The translations under genes and the position numbers were made by a program. From NCBI RefSeq assembly GCF_012940005.1, contig NZ_SPMX01000005.1, positions 1 through 48,015 on the forward strand: a DNA stretch of 48,015 nucleotides, written 5' to 3'. The notes beneath the pieces are model-generated. The model did no database searches, was not told the origin of the DNA, and was given only the letters and a program-made list of their open reading frames with translations. Below are positions 30,468-39,695 of the stretch, in pieces. The stretch is from Candidatus Accumulibacter contiguus. Lineage in GTDB: Bacteria; Pseudomonadota; Gammaproteobacteria; Burkholderiales; Rhodocyclaceae. The stretch's first letter is position 1. The number at the start of each line of letters is the position of its first letter.

Positions 30468-31768
30468 GCCACTTGCTCCTCTATCGGTGCCGTACGTTCG
30501 AGTTCGAGCGAGGCCGCGAGCTGCGCCAGGCGGGCAACCACGCCGTAAACGTAAAAGCGGTTCGGTGCAGCATCGGGATTCTGGCAATGGTCGGGCAGCG
30601 AGCAACTGGTCTCGAAGGCCAGCGGCTCGAAGTGCATGCCCGGCGCGTTGAGATTCTCATCCTTGCCACGCCCGCTATGGACACGGTAGAAGCCGCCCAC
30701 GACAAAGCGGTCGATCATGTACACCACCGGTTCGGCGACACCTTCGTCGCTACCGCTGCCGACCCGCTCATAGGAATGCACTCCTTCCTGGATGATCACC
30801 TGCGACACCGCCAGGCCTTCCTTGATCACCGACATCTTGTTGCGCTGCCTGCGGTTGAGGCCGGTCACCTGCGCCGCATCCTTGACCGTCATCACCCCCA
30901 TGCCGTAAGTACCGGCGTCGGCCTTGACGACCACGTAAGGAGTTTCTTCGATCCCGTATTGCTGGTATTTCTCGCGGATCAGACCGAGCACGGCATCGAC
31001 ATTGGCAGCCAGGCAGTCCTCGCCCTGTCGCTCATGAAAATTGACGCTGCTGCAGACCGAGAAGTAGGGGTTGATCCGCCACGGGTCGATCCCGACCAGT
31101 CTGGCGAAATCCCCCGCCACCTCATCGTAGGCCGCAAAGTGGTTCGACTTGCGGCGCAAAGCCCAACCCGCATGCAGCGGCGGCAGAACGAACTGCCCGT
31201 CGAGGTTCTGCAGGATGGGCGGGATACCCGCCGAGAGATCGTTGTTGAGCAGGATCGCGCAGGGGTCGAAGCCTTCGAGGCCCAGCCGGGAGCGGCTGCG
31301 CAGCAGCGGTTCGAGAAGCAGCGAACTGCCGTCGGGAAGCGCCACCGGCGTCGGCCTGTCGATCTCCGGCGACCACGAGCCGAGGCGCACGTCGAGGCCG
31401 GTCAGGCGCAGGATCGCCGCGAGCTGTGCGACGTTCTGCAAATAAAAGAGGTTGCGCGTGTGCTTCTCGGGAATCAGCAGCAGCCTCCTGGCGTCGGGGC
31501 AGATCCGGTCGATCGCCGCCATCGCTGCCTGCACGCAGAGCGGCAGGAAGGTGGCGTCGAGGTTGTTGAAGCCCCCGGGAAACAGGTTCATGTCCACCGG
31601 CGCAAGCTTGAAACCTGCGTTGCGCAGGTCGACCGAGCCATAAAAAGGCGGCGTGTGCTCCTGCCACTGCCCGCGCAACCAGCGCTCGATCTCCGGCATG
31701 GCGTCGAGGAAACGCCGCTCAATCTCCAGCAGTGGCCCGCTGAAGGCAGTCATGAGACGTGGAACCAT
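30458..31768 (-). CDS. gshA: glutamate-cysteine ligase (betaproteobacterial type)
   Basis: First step of glutathione synthesis. The 436-residue protein resembles the proteobacterial glutamate-cysteine ligase form of about 430 residues rather than the E. coli type. Visible blocks are SVDLRNAGFKLAPVDMNLFPGG-like sequence (about 44-66), PEKHTRNLFYLQNV, VVVKADAGTYGMGVMTV (nucleotide-binding) and MIDRFVVGGFYRVHSGRG. It heads the gshA-gshB-apbE-EIIA-ptsH-ptsI array. Upstream are 127 bp with no gene. Confidence 0.92.
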   Translation of the reverse strand: MVPRLMTAFSGPLLEIERRFLDAMPEIERWLRGQWQEHTPPFYGSVDLRNAGFKLAPVDMNLFPGGFNNLDATFLPLCVQAAMAAIDRICPDARRLLLIPEKHTRNLFYLQNVAQLAAILRLTGLDVRLGSWSPEIDRPTPVALPDGSSLLLEPLLRSRSRLGLEGFDPCAILLNNDLSAGIPPILQNLDGQFVLPPLHAGWALRRKSNHFAAYDEVAGDFARLVGIDPWRINPYFSVCSSVNFHERQGEDCLAANVDAVLGLIREKYQQYGIEETPYVVVKADAGTYGMGVMTVKDAAQVTGLNRRQRNKMSVIKEGLAVSQVIIQEGVHSYERVGSGSDEGVAEPVVYMIDRFVVGGFYRVHSGRGKDENLNAPGMHFEPLAFETSCSLPDHCQNPDAAPNRFYVYGVVARLAQLAASLELERTAPIEEQVACA

Positions 31769-31895
31769 GGGCTTTCTCTCCTTCCCGTCAGCGCCGGTCG
31801 ACGCAGCGGAATGCTCGGTGGGAACACCTGCTCTACGGCAGATCGACTGGTGATCTTACAGCAGCACGGCTTCGGCAGGCGATCCGGACGCACCG

Positions 31896-32378
31896 TCAGC
31901 GTTCCCCCCAGGGCATCACCGGCACCGTCGAGATGCTGTTCGCTGGCGCGCCGTCGATCAGCTTGCGACTGATCGCGAGGTAGACCAGGGTCTTGTGGGC
32001 TTCGTCCCACATCCGGATGACGCGCGTCTCCTTGAACAGAATCGAGGTATCTTCGGCAAACACCGTTGCCTCTTTCGGCAGCTTCGCGGGCAGAACAATC
32101 GGTCCAGTCTGCCGGCATGCCAGCGAGAACTGCGAGGGGTCCTGCGCGAGGCCGAACGAGCCGCTGATGCCGCCGGTTCTCGCCTGGCTGACATGACAGG
32201 TCACACCCGGCACTTTCGGATCAGGAAAACTCTCGACGCAGACCCGGTGATTGGCGCCAACCAGCTTCCACTCGGTGGTCACACAACCGACCTGCTCGGC
32301 CATCGCCAGTGCGCTCCAGAAGGCAAGCAGGCCCCAGACAACAGCCTGCCGAAACGACGTCCAATGATTGCGATTCAT
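31896..32378 (-). CDS. creA: CreA family periplasmic protein
   Basis: A 160-residue protein with a signal peptide (AVVWGLLAFWSALAMA) and the CreA core: VGCVTTEWKLVGANHRVCVE, DPKVPGVTCHVSQARTGGI, FGLAQDPSQFSLACRQTGPI. The function of CreA is unknown. The start is ATG 32378 (MNRNHWTSF), with GGAGAG upstream, 15 bp after the parC stop on the same strand. Confidence 0.9.
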   Translation of the reverse strand: MNRNHWTSFRQAVVWGLLAFWSALAMAEQVGCVTTEWKLVGANHRVCVESFPDPKVPGVTCHVSQARTGGISGSFGLAQDPSQFSLACRQTGPIVLPAKLPKEATVFAEDTSILFKETRVIRMWDEAHKTLVYLAISRKLIDGAPANSISTVPVMPWGER

Positions 32379-32392
32379 CAATTTCACTCTCC

Positions 32393-34745
32393 TCACTCCG
32401 GATACGCGGCCAGCGTCACCTGGCCGAGTTGCCCCACCGGCGAGCCGCGCCGCGCACGCTGACCGAGATGCCGATCTTCCGAAAGCAGGGTCTTGATGCG
32501 GTTTCGGAACATCCCCTTGATCGTCACCCGGTCACCCTGGATGGCAACGACCGCGCGCAAGGATTCGTCGTCGTGCAGGCCGATGATCTGCACGCCCTTG
32601 CCGGCCGACAGGCGCTTCATCTGTTCGAGCGGAAAAATCAGCAGGCGGCCATCTTCGGATAATGCCGCCAGATGATCCTTGCCGGCAAGCCGCAGCGGCG
32701 GCAGGATGGTCGCGCCCTCTTCGACGCTCAGGAAGGCCTTGCCGGCCTTCTGACGCGACAAGAGGTCGGCGTAGGTGCAGATGAAGCCGTAGCCCGAGGT
32801 CTTGGCGACCAGCAGTTCGTCCTCCGGCAGTCCGGTGAGTACATGCGCGACCTTCCCGGTACCGAGCTCGACGAACGACGACAGCGGCGCGCCCATGCCG
32901 CGACCGTCGGGAAGACTGGCGACCGCCAGGGTGAACGCACGCCCTTCGGTCGACAGGATCACCAGCGAGTCCACCGAGCGGCATTCCTGCGCCGAACCGG
33001 CGCGATCGCCATCCTTGAAGACGACGCCCGAAAGGTCGAGGTTGTGCCCCTGCCGGACACGCGCCCAGCCCTTCTCGGAGATGATCACGGTCACCGGTTC
33101 ATCGGCGACGGCAGCGACCTCCGAGCGCGAAGCGGTGGCCGCCGCGAGGAGGATCGTCCGGCGGGCGTCGCCATGCTTCTCGGCATCGGCCCGAATTTCG
33201 CGAATCACCTGCCGGCGCAACAGCGTGTCGCTGCCGAGCAGCCTGACCAGACCTTCGCGTTCACCACGCAGCTTCGCCAGTTCCTGCTCGATGCGAATTC
33301 CCTCGAGTCGGGCCAACTGACGCAGGCGGATTTCCAGGATGTCTTCGGCCTGCCGGTCCGAGAGCGTGAAGCGCGCGATCAACGCCCTTTTCGGATCGTC
33401 GGATTCGCGAATGATGCGGATCACTTCGTCGATGTTGAGGAAGACGATGTGCCGGCCTTCGAGAATGTGGATGCGGTCGTCGGCCTTCTGCAGGCGGAAC
33501 TCGGTACGCCGATGCACGGTCCGGATGCGGAAGCTGCACCACTCGCCGATCAGGTCGGCGAGCGATTTCTGGCACGGCCGGCCGTCGATGCCGACCGCCA
33601 CCAGGTTGATCGGTGCCGAGGTTTCGAGGCTGGTATGCGCCAGCAGCAGCGCCACGAACTCGTTGCGATCGATGCGCGAGCTGCTCGGCTCGAAGACCAG
33701 ACGCACGTCGTCGTCCTTGCCCGACTCGTCGCGCGCGCGATCGAGCTGCGAAGCCATCAGCGCCTTGAGCTGCGCCGCCGCCTGTTCGATCACCTTCTTG
33801 CCCGGTTTCGGCTGTGGATTGAGCAGAGCCCCGACCTCGGAGAGCACCCTGGCCGAGGAAACGCCCGGTGGCAACTCCTTGAAAACCACCTGCCAGGCGC
33901 CACGCGCCATCTCCTCGATCTCGTAACGCGCACGCACGCGCAGGCTGCCGCGGCCGCTGCCATAGGCGGCGGCGATGTCGCTCGCCGACGAGATGATCTG
34001 CCCGCCACCGGGGGTAGTCGGGGCCGGGGAGGTGCGCCATCAGTTCGCGGACGCCGGCGGCCGGGTGCTCGATCTTGTGGATCACCGCTGCGGCGACTTC
34101 GCGCAGATTGTGCGAAGGCATTTCGGTGGCCATGCCGACGGCGATTCCCGAAGCGCCGTTGAGCAGCAGGAAAGGTAGCCTTGCCGGCAAAAATGCCGGT
34201 TCATCGAAGGAGCCGTCGTAATTCGGCTGAAAATCGACGGTGCCTTCACCGAGTTCGCCGAGCAGCAGTTCGGCGATCGGCGTCAGGCGCGCTTCGGTGT
34301 AGCGCATCGCCGCGGCGTTGTCGCCGTCACGCGATCCGAAATTGCCCTGGCCATCGACCAGCGGGTAGCGCAGCATGAACGGCTGCGCCACGCGCACCAT
34401 CGCGTCGTACGCCGAGGTGTCGCCGTGCGGGTGATACTTGCCGATCACGTCGCCGACGACGCGCGCCGACTTGACCGGTTTGGCGGTCGCCGACAATCCG
34501 AGTTCGCGCATCGCGAAGAGAACGCGGCGCTGCACCGGTTTCAGCCCGTCCTTGACATCCGGCAGCGCGCGACCCTTGACCACCGCGATCGCATACTCCA
34601 GGTAGTCGCGCGCCGCCGAATCGTGCAGCAGGATGCTGTCGTCGTCTTCGCCAGGCGGCAGCACCGCCGGCGGCGGTACGGCTGGCGGTGCCGCCGGCAC
34701 CTCGAGCAGGTCGCCAAACAGGTCTGGCGTCGAATTTTTCCTCAC
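32393..34745 (-). CDS. parC: DNA topoisomerase IV subunit A, split by a +1 frameshift
   Basis: DNA breakage-reunion subunit of topoisomerase IV, which decatenates chromosomes. The N-terminal half includes the quinolone-determining region [19 protein letters not shown] and catalytic Tyr149 in AMRYTEARL. The C-terminal half has the coiled coil and beta-pinwheel. The frames part at five G (34010-34014 on the plus strand). Four would give [21 protein letters not shown] and a protein of about 783 residues. It starts [14 protein letters not shown]. As parC is essential, an assembly error is much likelier than real loss. parE is not in the window. Confidence 0.9.
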
Positions 34746-35141
34746 TGGCAGATCACCCTCAAATTATTGCGCCGAGTCCCAGGCAACGCGAGATCGCCAC
34801 CACCTCCGGCTGGACTCTCTCCAGTCGCAGGCGCTCGATCGCCGCCTCGCACTCGTCGCTGTCGAACGTATGGATCTTGCGCAGCATGTGCTTCCTGCCC
34901 TGGCCGGGGACATCATCAACCCGAAGGCCTGAGCGGAATGAGGAGGACAGGATCGCCTGCCTGGAGTGACGTTCCTGTGGTTCAGAATCGCTGTGAGTCA
35001 GTCCGGGAATCGTTTCGAAGCGCTGCATGGCATGCGATTGTACCGCACACGCGTGCTTCACCATGCCTGCGTGTTGCTGGCGGTGAAAAACCGCGTAAAG
35101 TTGGCGGCCAAGAGGTCCTGTCTGCAGGGCAGACGGTCATC
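34746..35141. other. 396-bp stretch with at most one short unassigned reading frame
   Basis: It lies between parC and the SDR gene, both on the minus strand. A minus-strand frame (34759-35064) could encode up to 101 residues, with the most protein-like part at its end (MLRKIHTFDSDECEAAIERL and about 20 more). I do not recognise it, and no ribosome binding site supports it. It may be a remnant or non-coding. Confidence 0.35.
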
Positions 35142-35912
35142 TCAGCCCCCGGTGATGCGGCGAACGAGCGGAAAGTACCAGCTATAGGGCAGCAGCGACA
35201 GCCACTTCATCGCCCGCGTGAAGCGCTTCGGATAATGGATTTCAAAGGCGCTACCGGCAAAACCGGCAAGCGTCTCCACGGCCGCCTGTTCAGGGGTGAG
35301 CAGCGCCGGCATGGCGAAGTCGTTCTGGGCAGTAAGCGGCGTGGCCACAAAGCCCGGATTGATCACCCGCACGCCAATCCCTTGCGGGTGCAGATCAAGA
35401 TACAGTGCCTCGGCAAAGTTGATCAGGGCGGCTTTGGTCGGACCATAAATCAGCGACTTCGGCAGACCACGATAACCGGCCACACTGGCGACGAAACCGA
35501 TCTGGCCTTCGCCCTGCTGCAACAGTTGCGGGACGACACGGGCAGCGAACGCCACGGCACCGCCAAAGTTCACATCGATCATCTGGCGCGCCCTGGGCAC
35601 GTCGAGTTCCCAGGCGCGCATCGGCAAATAGTCGCCAGCGACATAGAGCGCCACGTCGACGCCACCCCACGCCGCCAGCAGCGAGTCCCAGGCGCTGCAC
35701 AGGCTTGCTTCGTCGGCCGCATCACAGGGGAGCACCAGCGCTTGCGGAGCGCCATTGGCCACCGCTTGCAGTTGGCGCACCTTCCGTGCCGAGAGCGCGA
35801 CCCTTGCGCCGCGCGCCAGCAGCAGGCGGCCCAAGGCGGCGCCGATGCCACTCGAAGCGCCGAGCAGCCACACGCGTTTCCCCGACCAGTCGTCGATGTG
35901 CGGATTCATCAT
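35142..35912 (-). CDS. short-chain dehydrogenase/reductase
   Basis: A classical 256-residue SDR: NAD(P)-binding VWLLGASSGIGAALGRLLL, then VAGDYLP, a catalytic Ser in FVASVAGYRG and YGPTK (Tyr and Lys). The C-terminal aromatic/basic segment (RAMKWLSLLPYSWYFPLVRR) suggests membrane association. Its substrate is unknown. In related bacteria such an SDR sits with an FAD oxidoreductase, DUF1365, a cyclopropane-type methyltransferase and DUF3833, a set often light- or singlet-oxygen-responsive. Here it lies directly after the DUF3833 remnant. Confidence 0.85.
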   Translation of the reverse strand: MMNPHIDDWSGKRVWLLGASSGIGAALGRLLLARGARVALSARKVRQLQAVANGAPQALVLPCDAADEASLCSAWDSLLAAWGGVDVALYVAGDYLPMRAWELDVPRARQMIDVNFGGAVAFAARVVPQLLQQGEGQIGFVASVAGYRGLPKSLIYGPTKAALINFAEALYLDLHPQGIGVRVINPGFVATPLTAQNDFAMPALLTPEQAAVETLAGFAGSAFEIHYPKRFTRAMKWLSLLPYSWYFPLVRRITGG

Positions 35913-35913
35913 C

Positions 35914-36191
35914 TCATCGCCTGGTGAAACTCAGGGTGACTTCACCCAGATGAAAGTCCAGCGTCGACGCGGGTGATGGTCCATACGCGGCGCGAGGTGC
36001 GGCCATCCGACCACGAGAAATGCTCGTCAAGGGTACCGACATCGACTCCATCGCGCTTCTCCCAACTGGCGTCGATGATCACGTGAAAATGCCTGATCAC
36101 TTCGCCGGAACGATTCTGAACTCCAGGGTGTTGCGCCAGCGCCAGGCCAACACGGCGGCGATGGACTTGAAGAGGTGAGGGCATTGTTCAT
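35914..36191 (-). pseudogene. DUF3833 remnant (collapsed gene, possible DUF1365 start)
   Basis: Pieces of a DUF3833 protein appear in two frames. RSGEVIRHFHVIIDASWE and GTLDEHFSWSDGRTSRRVW come first. The family C-terminus LDFHLGEVTLSFTRR then follows in a different frame, ending at the TGA at 35914. The middle third and the N-terminal lipoprotein part are missing. At the other end an ATG overlapping the stop of the FAD oxidoreductase gene (ATGA) begins MNNAL, as a DUF1365 protein might, and is lost at once. I infer that one or more deletions fused what were several genes between the oxidoreductase and the SDR. Confidence 0.65.
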
Positions 36192-37516
36192 GCGAAAACA
36201 CCCGCTCGCCGCCGTACAGGCGGCGCCGGGGATGCCGCGGCCGTGCCTTGCCAGGGCGCACGACAGGCCAGGGCATTCGCCACCTGCAGCGCCGATTTCA
36301 GACCATCTTCGTGAAAACCGTAGCCGCCCCAAGCGCCGCAAAACCACACGCCGCTGGCGCCCGAAATGGTCGGCAGCTCACTTTGGGCTGCGATTGCGGG
36401 CCCGTCAAAAATCGGATGTGCATAGTCAAATTCGGCAATCACCCTCTCGGTCCTGGGCTCGCGCTGTGGATTCAGCGAAACCATCATCGGCATCCTGAAG
36501 GGCAGCGGCTGCAGACGGTTGATCAGGTAGGAGACACTGACCGGCCGCAGGTCGAGTTCCTGTGCGCTCGACAGGTAGTTCCACGCCGACCAGAGGGTAG
36601 GATCGCGGGGCAGAAGGGCAGCGTCCGTGTGCAGCACGGCGCGATTTGGCGCGTAGCGGATGGCACCGAGCGTGCGCCGCTCGGCCGATGTGGCTTCCTC
36701 TCCGAGAATTGCCAACGCCTGGTCGCTGTGACAGGCAAGCACAACCTGATCGTAGGACTCGACGCCTTCGTCGGTGTGCAAGAGCAGGCCGAGTTCGCGG
36801 CGCTGCACGTGGCGAACCGGCGTAGCCATACGAATGTCGTCGAGTCCGGCAGCCAGCTTGCAGACATACTCCCGGCCGCCGCCCCGGACTGTTCGCCAGA
36901 GTGGTCGATCGAAAACCTGGAGCAGTCCGTGATTGCGACAAAAGCGCACAAAACTGGCCAGTGGATAGTCGAGCATCTGGCCCGCCGGACAAGACCAGAT
37001 CGCCGCCGCCATCGGCAGAAGATACCACTCGGCAAAGGGCCGCGAGTAACCGCCCGCGTCCAGGAAACAGCGCAGACTCCGGTCATACTCGGGATACTGT
37101 TCCAGGCAGGCAACGCTTTCCCGGTTGAAACGCAGGATGTCGGCAAGCATGCGCCAGAAATCACGCCGCAGCAGATTGCGTTTCTGCCCGAAGACGGTCG
37201 CCAGGCTGCTGCCGGCCCACTCCAGTTGCGGCTCTTCGAGGCTGACCGCAAAGGACATTTCCGTCTCGACGCTGGCTACCCCCAGGTGAGCAAACATGGC
37301 CGTCAGGTTTGGGTAGGTCTTGCTGTTATAGACCAGAAAACCGGTATCGACGGGATGCTCAACGCCGTCCACAGTCACATCGACGGTATTGGTGTGCCCC
37401 CCGAGATACGACCCTGCCTCGTACAGCGTCACCAGGTGCTTTTGCGACAGCAACCAGGCACTGGCCAGGCCGGAAATTCCCGATCCGACCACGGCGATAC
37501 GTTGTGCGCCAGGCAT
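36188..37516 (-). CDS. FAD/NAD(P)-binding amine-oxidase-like oxidoreductase
   Basis: A 442-residue flavoprotein: dinucleotide fold RIAVVGSGISGLASAWLLS, then SYLGGHTNTVDV, VDTGFLVYNSKTYPNL and a C-terminal FAD contact GVWFCGAWGGYGFHEDGLKSA. It belongs to the COG2907-type oxidoreductases that accompany DUF1365, CFA-like methyltransferases and DUF3833 in gene sets linked to modified or unsaturated fatty acids and light or oxidative stress. Those partners are missing or in remnants here. It lies 17 bp after folE2 on the same strand. Confidence 0.85.
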   Translation of the reverse strand: MPGAQRIAVVGSGISGLASAWLLSQKHLVTLYEAGSYLGGHTNTVDVTVDGVEHPVDTGFLVYNSKTYPNLTAMFAHLGVASVETEMSFAVSLEEPQLEWAGSSLATVFGQKRNLLRRDFWRMLADILRFNRESVACLEQYPEYDRSLRCFLDAGGYSRPFAEWYLLPMAAAIWSCPAGQMLDYPLASFVRFCRNHGLLQVFDRPLWRTVRGGGREYVCKLAAGLDDIRMATPVRHVQRRELGLLLHTDEGVESYDQVVLACHSDQALAILGEEATSAERRTLGAIRYAPNRAVLHTDAALLPRDPTLWSAWNYLSSAQELDLRPVSVSYLINRLQPLPFRMPMMVSLNPQREPRTERVIAEFDYAHPIFDGPAIAAQSELPTISGASGVWFCGAWGGYGFHEDGLKSALQVANALACRAPWQGTAAASPAPPVRRRAGVFA

Positions 37517-37533
37517 GTTCTCGTCCTCCGGCT

Positions 37534-38349
37534 TCAGGCGACTTCACTGCCAGCATTTTCGCCGCTGATCTCGGCGTAGGCAGAGTGGTTGTGAATCGAC
37601 TCGAAGTTCTCGGACTTGACCGTCCAATTTGCGATCCGTGGCTCGTTCATCAGACGCAACGCGATGTCGCGAACCAGGTCCTCGACAAACTTCGGATTGT
37701 CGTAGGCTCGCTCGGTCACCCACTTCTCGTCCGGGCGTTTGAGCAACCCGAAGACCTCGCAGGAGGCCTCCTCCTCGGCAAGGCGTACCAGTTCTTCCGG
37801 CGTCATCCCTGAACGGAGGCGGACGCTGATGGTGATGTGCGATCGCTGGTTGTGGGCGCCGTATTCGCTGATTTCCTTCGAGCAGGGGCATAGACTGGTA
37901 ACCGGCGCGACCACCTCGAGCGTTAGTTCAACCGCCTGCCCTTGGCGCTTCTCCACAATCATCCGGACGTCGTAGTCGAGCAGGCTCTCGACCCCGGATA
38001 CCGGCGCTGCCTTGCTGATGAAATAGGGAAAGGCGAGTTCGATTGCACCGCTCTGCGCATCCAGGCGCAGCAGCATGTCGTCAAACATGCGCAGCAAACG
38101 ATTGACGTTCAGTGGTGCACGCCGCTGTTCGAGCACCTCGACAAAGCGGGACATGTGCGTGCCCTTCACCTCGGGCGGCAGGCCAACCGACATCGACAAC
38201 CGGGCTACCGTGTTTTGAACGGTGCCGGCAGCATCGAGCAGCGCCAGCGGGTAGCGCAGGTCCTTGACGCCAACCTTGTGAATCGCCAACTGGCGAAGGT
38301 CGGCGCGGGCCTGCATGTCGGGAAGGAAGAATCTGTCTGGGGCGTTCAT
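37534..38349 (-). CDS. folE2: GTP cyclohydrolase FolE2
   Basis: Type IB GTP cyclohydrolase, making dihydroneopterin triphosphate; it is metal-promiscuous and in some bacteria is induced under zinc limitation. The 271-residue protein shows GVKDLRYPLALLD, GTHMSRFVEVLEQR, the metal-binding TSLCPCSKEISEYGAHNQRS and ESIHNHSAYAEI. Tetrahydrofolate or pterin made here could serve photolyases or other pterin enzymes, but none is in the window. It is followed by the FAD oxidoreductase gene. Confidence 0.93.
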   Translation of the reverse strand: MNAPDRFFLPDMQARADLRQLAIHKVGVKDLRYPLALLDAAGTVQNTVARLSMSVGLPPEVKGTHMSRFVEVLEQRRAPLNVNRLLRMFDDMLLRLDAQSGAIELAFPYFISKAAPVSGVESLLDYDVRMIVEKRQGQAVELTLEVVAPVTSLCPCSKEISEYGAHNQRSHITISVRLRSGMTPEELVRLAEEEASCEVFGLLKRPDEKWVTERAYDNPKFVEDLVRDIALRLMNEPRIANWTVKSENFESIHNHSAYAEISGENAGSEVA

Positions 38350-38398
38350 TTTGTGGTCTCCATGGTGGCGAAAAGGCTGGATGTCAGACGGACGTTGG

Positions 38399-38741
38399 TC
38401 ACGGTTTGCCGAGAAACTCTTCGATCCTTGCGAGCAAAGCCCTGTCCTCGGGCTTGACGCGACTACCGAAGCTCAACACCTGCTGGCCGCTGCGATCGAT
38501 CAGGTACTTGTGAAAATTCCATTGCGGTTCCGTACCGGTCACTTTGGCGAGTTGCGCGTAGAGCGGGTTGGCGTGCTTGCCGGTTACCGTTGTCTTGGCG
38601 AACATCGGAATTCGGTATCACCGGGCAGGCATCGGCTGCGATAGCAGGCGGTGCGGCCACTAGGCTGACCGCCAGGAACAGAGCAGACAGCAGGAGGGCA
38701 CCAGTTGCTGGACCTACGTTGTGGCGCACGGTGGTGTTCAC
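38399..38741 (-). pseudogene. glutathione peroxidase remnant with internal deletion
   Basis: An N-terminal signal peptide (LLLSALFLAVSLVAAPPAIA, then ADACPVI) reads from a GTG at 38741. It is followed, in another frame, by the C-terminal third of a glutathione peroxidase: PMFAKTTVTGKHANPLYAQL, EPQWNFHKYLIDRSGQQV, FGSRVKPED. Roughly 80-90 residues are missing, including the catalytic Cys/Sec loop and the Gln of the active site, so it cannot be functional as read. Its promoter and twin operators are intact, see 38743-38832. Confidence 0.85.
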
Positions 38742-38742
38742 G

Positions 38743-38759
38743 TTTTGTCCTGGACAAAA
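38743..38759. promoter_or_regulatory. operator A: perfect dyad TTTTGTCC-T-GGACAAAA
   Basis: A perfect 8+1+8 inverted repeat, ending 2 bp from the GTG start of the peroxidase remnant. It lies about 15 bp downstream of the -10 hexamer, where a bound protein would block initiation or elongation. Its centre (38751) is 73 bp from that of operator B. Confidence 0.8.
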
Positions 38760-38774
38760 ATATAAATTACTGCC

Positions 38775-38803
38775 AATATATAAATACCTACCCATATTGT
38801 CAA
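38775..38803 (-). promoter_or_regulatory. sigma-70 promoter of the peroxidase remnant
   Basis: Reading the minus strand: -35 TTGACA (38803-38798), a 17-bp spacer, and -10 TATATT (38780-38775). This is a near-consensus housekeeping promoter in an AT-rich island within GC-rich DNA. It is framed by operators B (upstream) and A (downstream). Confidence 0.75.
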
Positions 38804-38815
38804 CAATTTTCTAAA

Positions 38816-38832
38816 ATTTGTCCTGGACAACA
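38816..38832. promoter_or_regulatory. operator B: TTTGTCC-T-GGACAAC
   Basis: A second copy of the dyad (TTGTCC-T-GGACAA core, 38818-38830), lying about 14 bp upstream of the -35 hexamer of the minus-strand promoter. On the plus strand an ATG directly follows it (38832), opening a 52-codon frame to 38990 of doubtful reality. Confidence 0.75.
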
Positions 38833-38856
38833 TGGGTACTCGTCCGGCCATGAATA

Positions 38857-39577
38857 TCAGTGCCGTCGACTGCGATAGCGGCCTCGGAAAAGACACCCTG
38901 CGCGTCCGGGAGTGTCGTTACGGCTTCTATCGTGTTTTGAGCCGAGGCGCGGCGGCGCCACCGGTGTCGCGGGTTCTTTTGGAAAGGTGAAGACGGCATC
39001 GGCCAGGCCAGGGCGAATCTCGCGGCAGTCCTCGCCGGGTGAGAGCGGCAGGAGCGTCGTGACGCGATCGACGCCGAGACCGCGCAACTGGTGCGGCACG
39101 CCAAAGCCGAAGCGCAAATGCCCGCTGCCGATGATGCCGACGACCAGCGGCGGCTGCCCCTGCGGCCCGGTGACCCGTTGCGCCACCAGCGCCTCGGCCA
39201 TGGCGTGCTCCCAGTTCTGCTGCGCCTCGACGAAGTACTGGAAGCCCGAGTCTGCCCGGCCGCCCTTCAGCTGCGCGTGCTGCCGATATACCGTAATCAG
39301 GAAGTCCAGGTAGGCCTCACTGGCCAGCGCCGGGCGGCCGACGCCCTGGCGTTGGTGGTCGGGGAGGGCCTCCCGGCCGCGCTCATCGATCGCCCGGGTC
39401 AGGCTGGCGTCGACATTGAGAGCGACCATCGGGATGCGGTTGATGCGCGCGAACTCGAACAGCGGCAGCCGGACGCTTGCAACCAGCCGCTCGGAGCGGC
39501 ACAGGCAGCGGGCGGTGCCGACCAGCCGAGCGCGGCCGCGAGCACAGGATCAGCCGCGAAGTACGATAGCTATTCAT
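38857..39577 (-). pseudogene. ChaN-like (heme-binding, Tiki-fold) lipoprotein remnant
   Basis: The main surviving part (FEFARINRIPMVALNVDASL, EAYLDFLITVYRQHAQ, FQYFVEAQQNWEHAMAEAL, PPLVVGIIGSGHLRFGFGVP, DAVFTFPKE) matches the C-terminal half of ChaN-type proteins. Upstream, a start (MNSYRTSRLIL) and a signal-like segment (LAAALGWSAPPAACAAPSGW) lie in other frames. The region that should hold the catalytic/heme-binding GE-H motif is missing, and the C-terminus also changes frame near PPRLG. I read this as a decayed gene. Confidence 0.7.
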
Positions 39578-39695
39578 GGCGCCGCTCCTGTCAAGTGTCG
39601 TTATGGTGGCTGGCAGGGCCGGTTGCAGTTCCCTTGTTCCTGCCAAGGAGTATGATCGGTCATCAAGACTTTTTTTGGAGGTTGCTGAATTGCCT

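Noticed and set aside
28470-30548. A 692-codon plus-strand frame
   Set aside because: It is antisense to apbE and gshB, which have clear motifs. The composition is typical of a shadow frame.
33261-34745. The 5' half of parC read as a stand-alone 494-residue gene
   Set aside because: After the G5 run the translation loses all similarity to the family, while the correct continuation is in the neighbouring frame.
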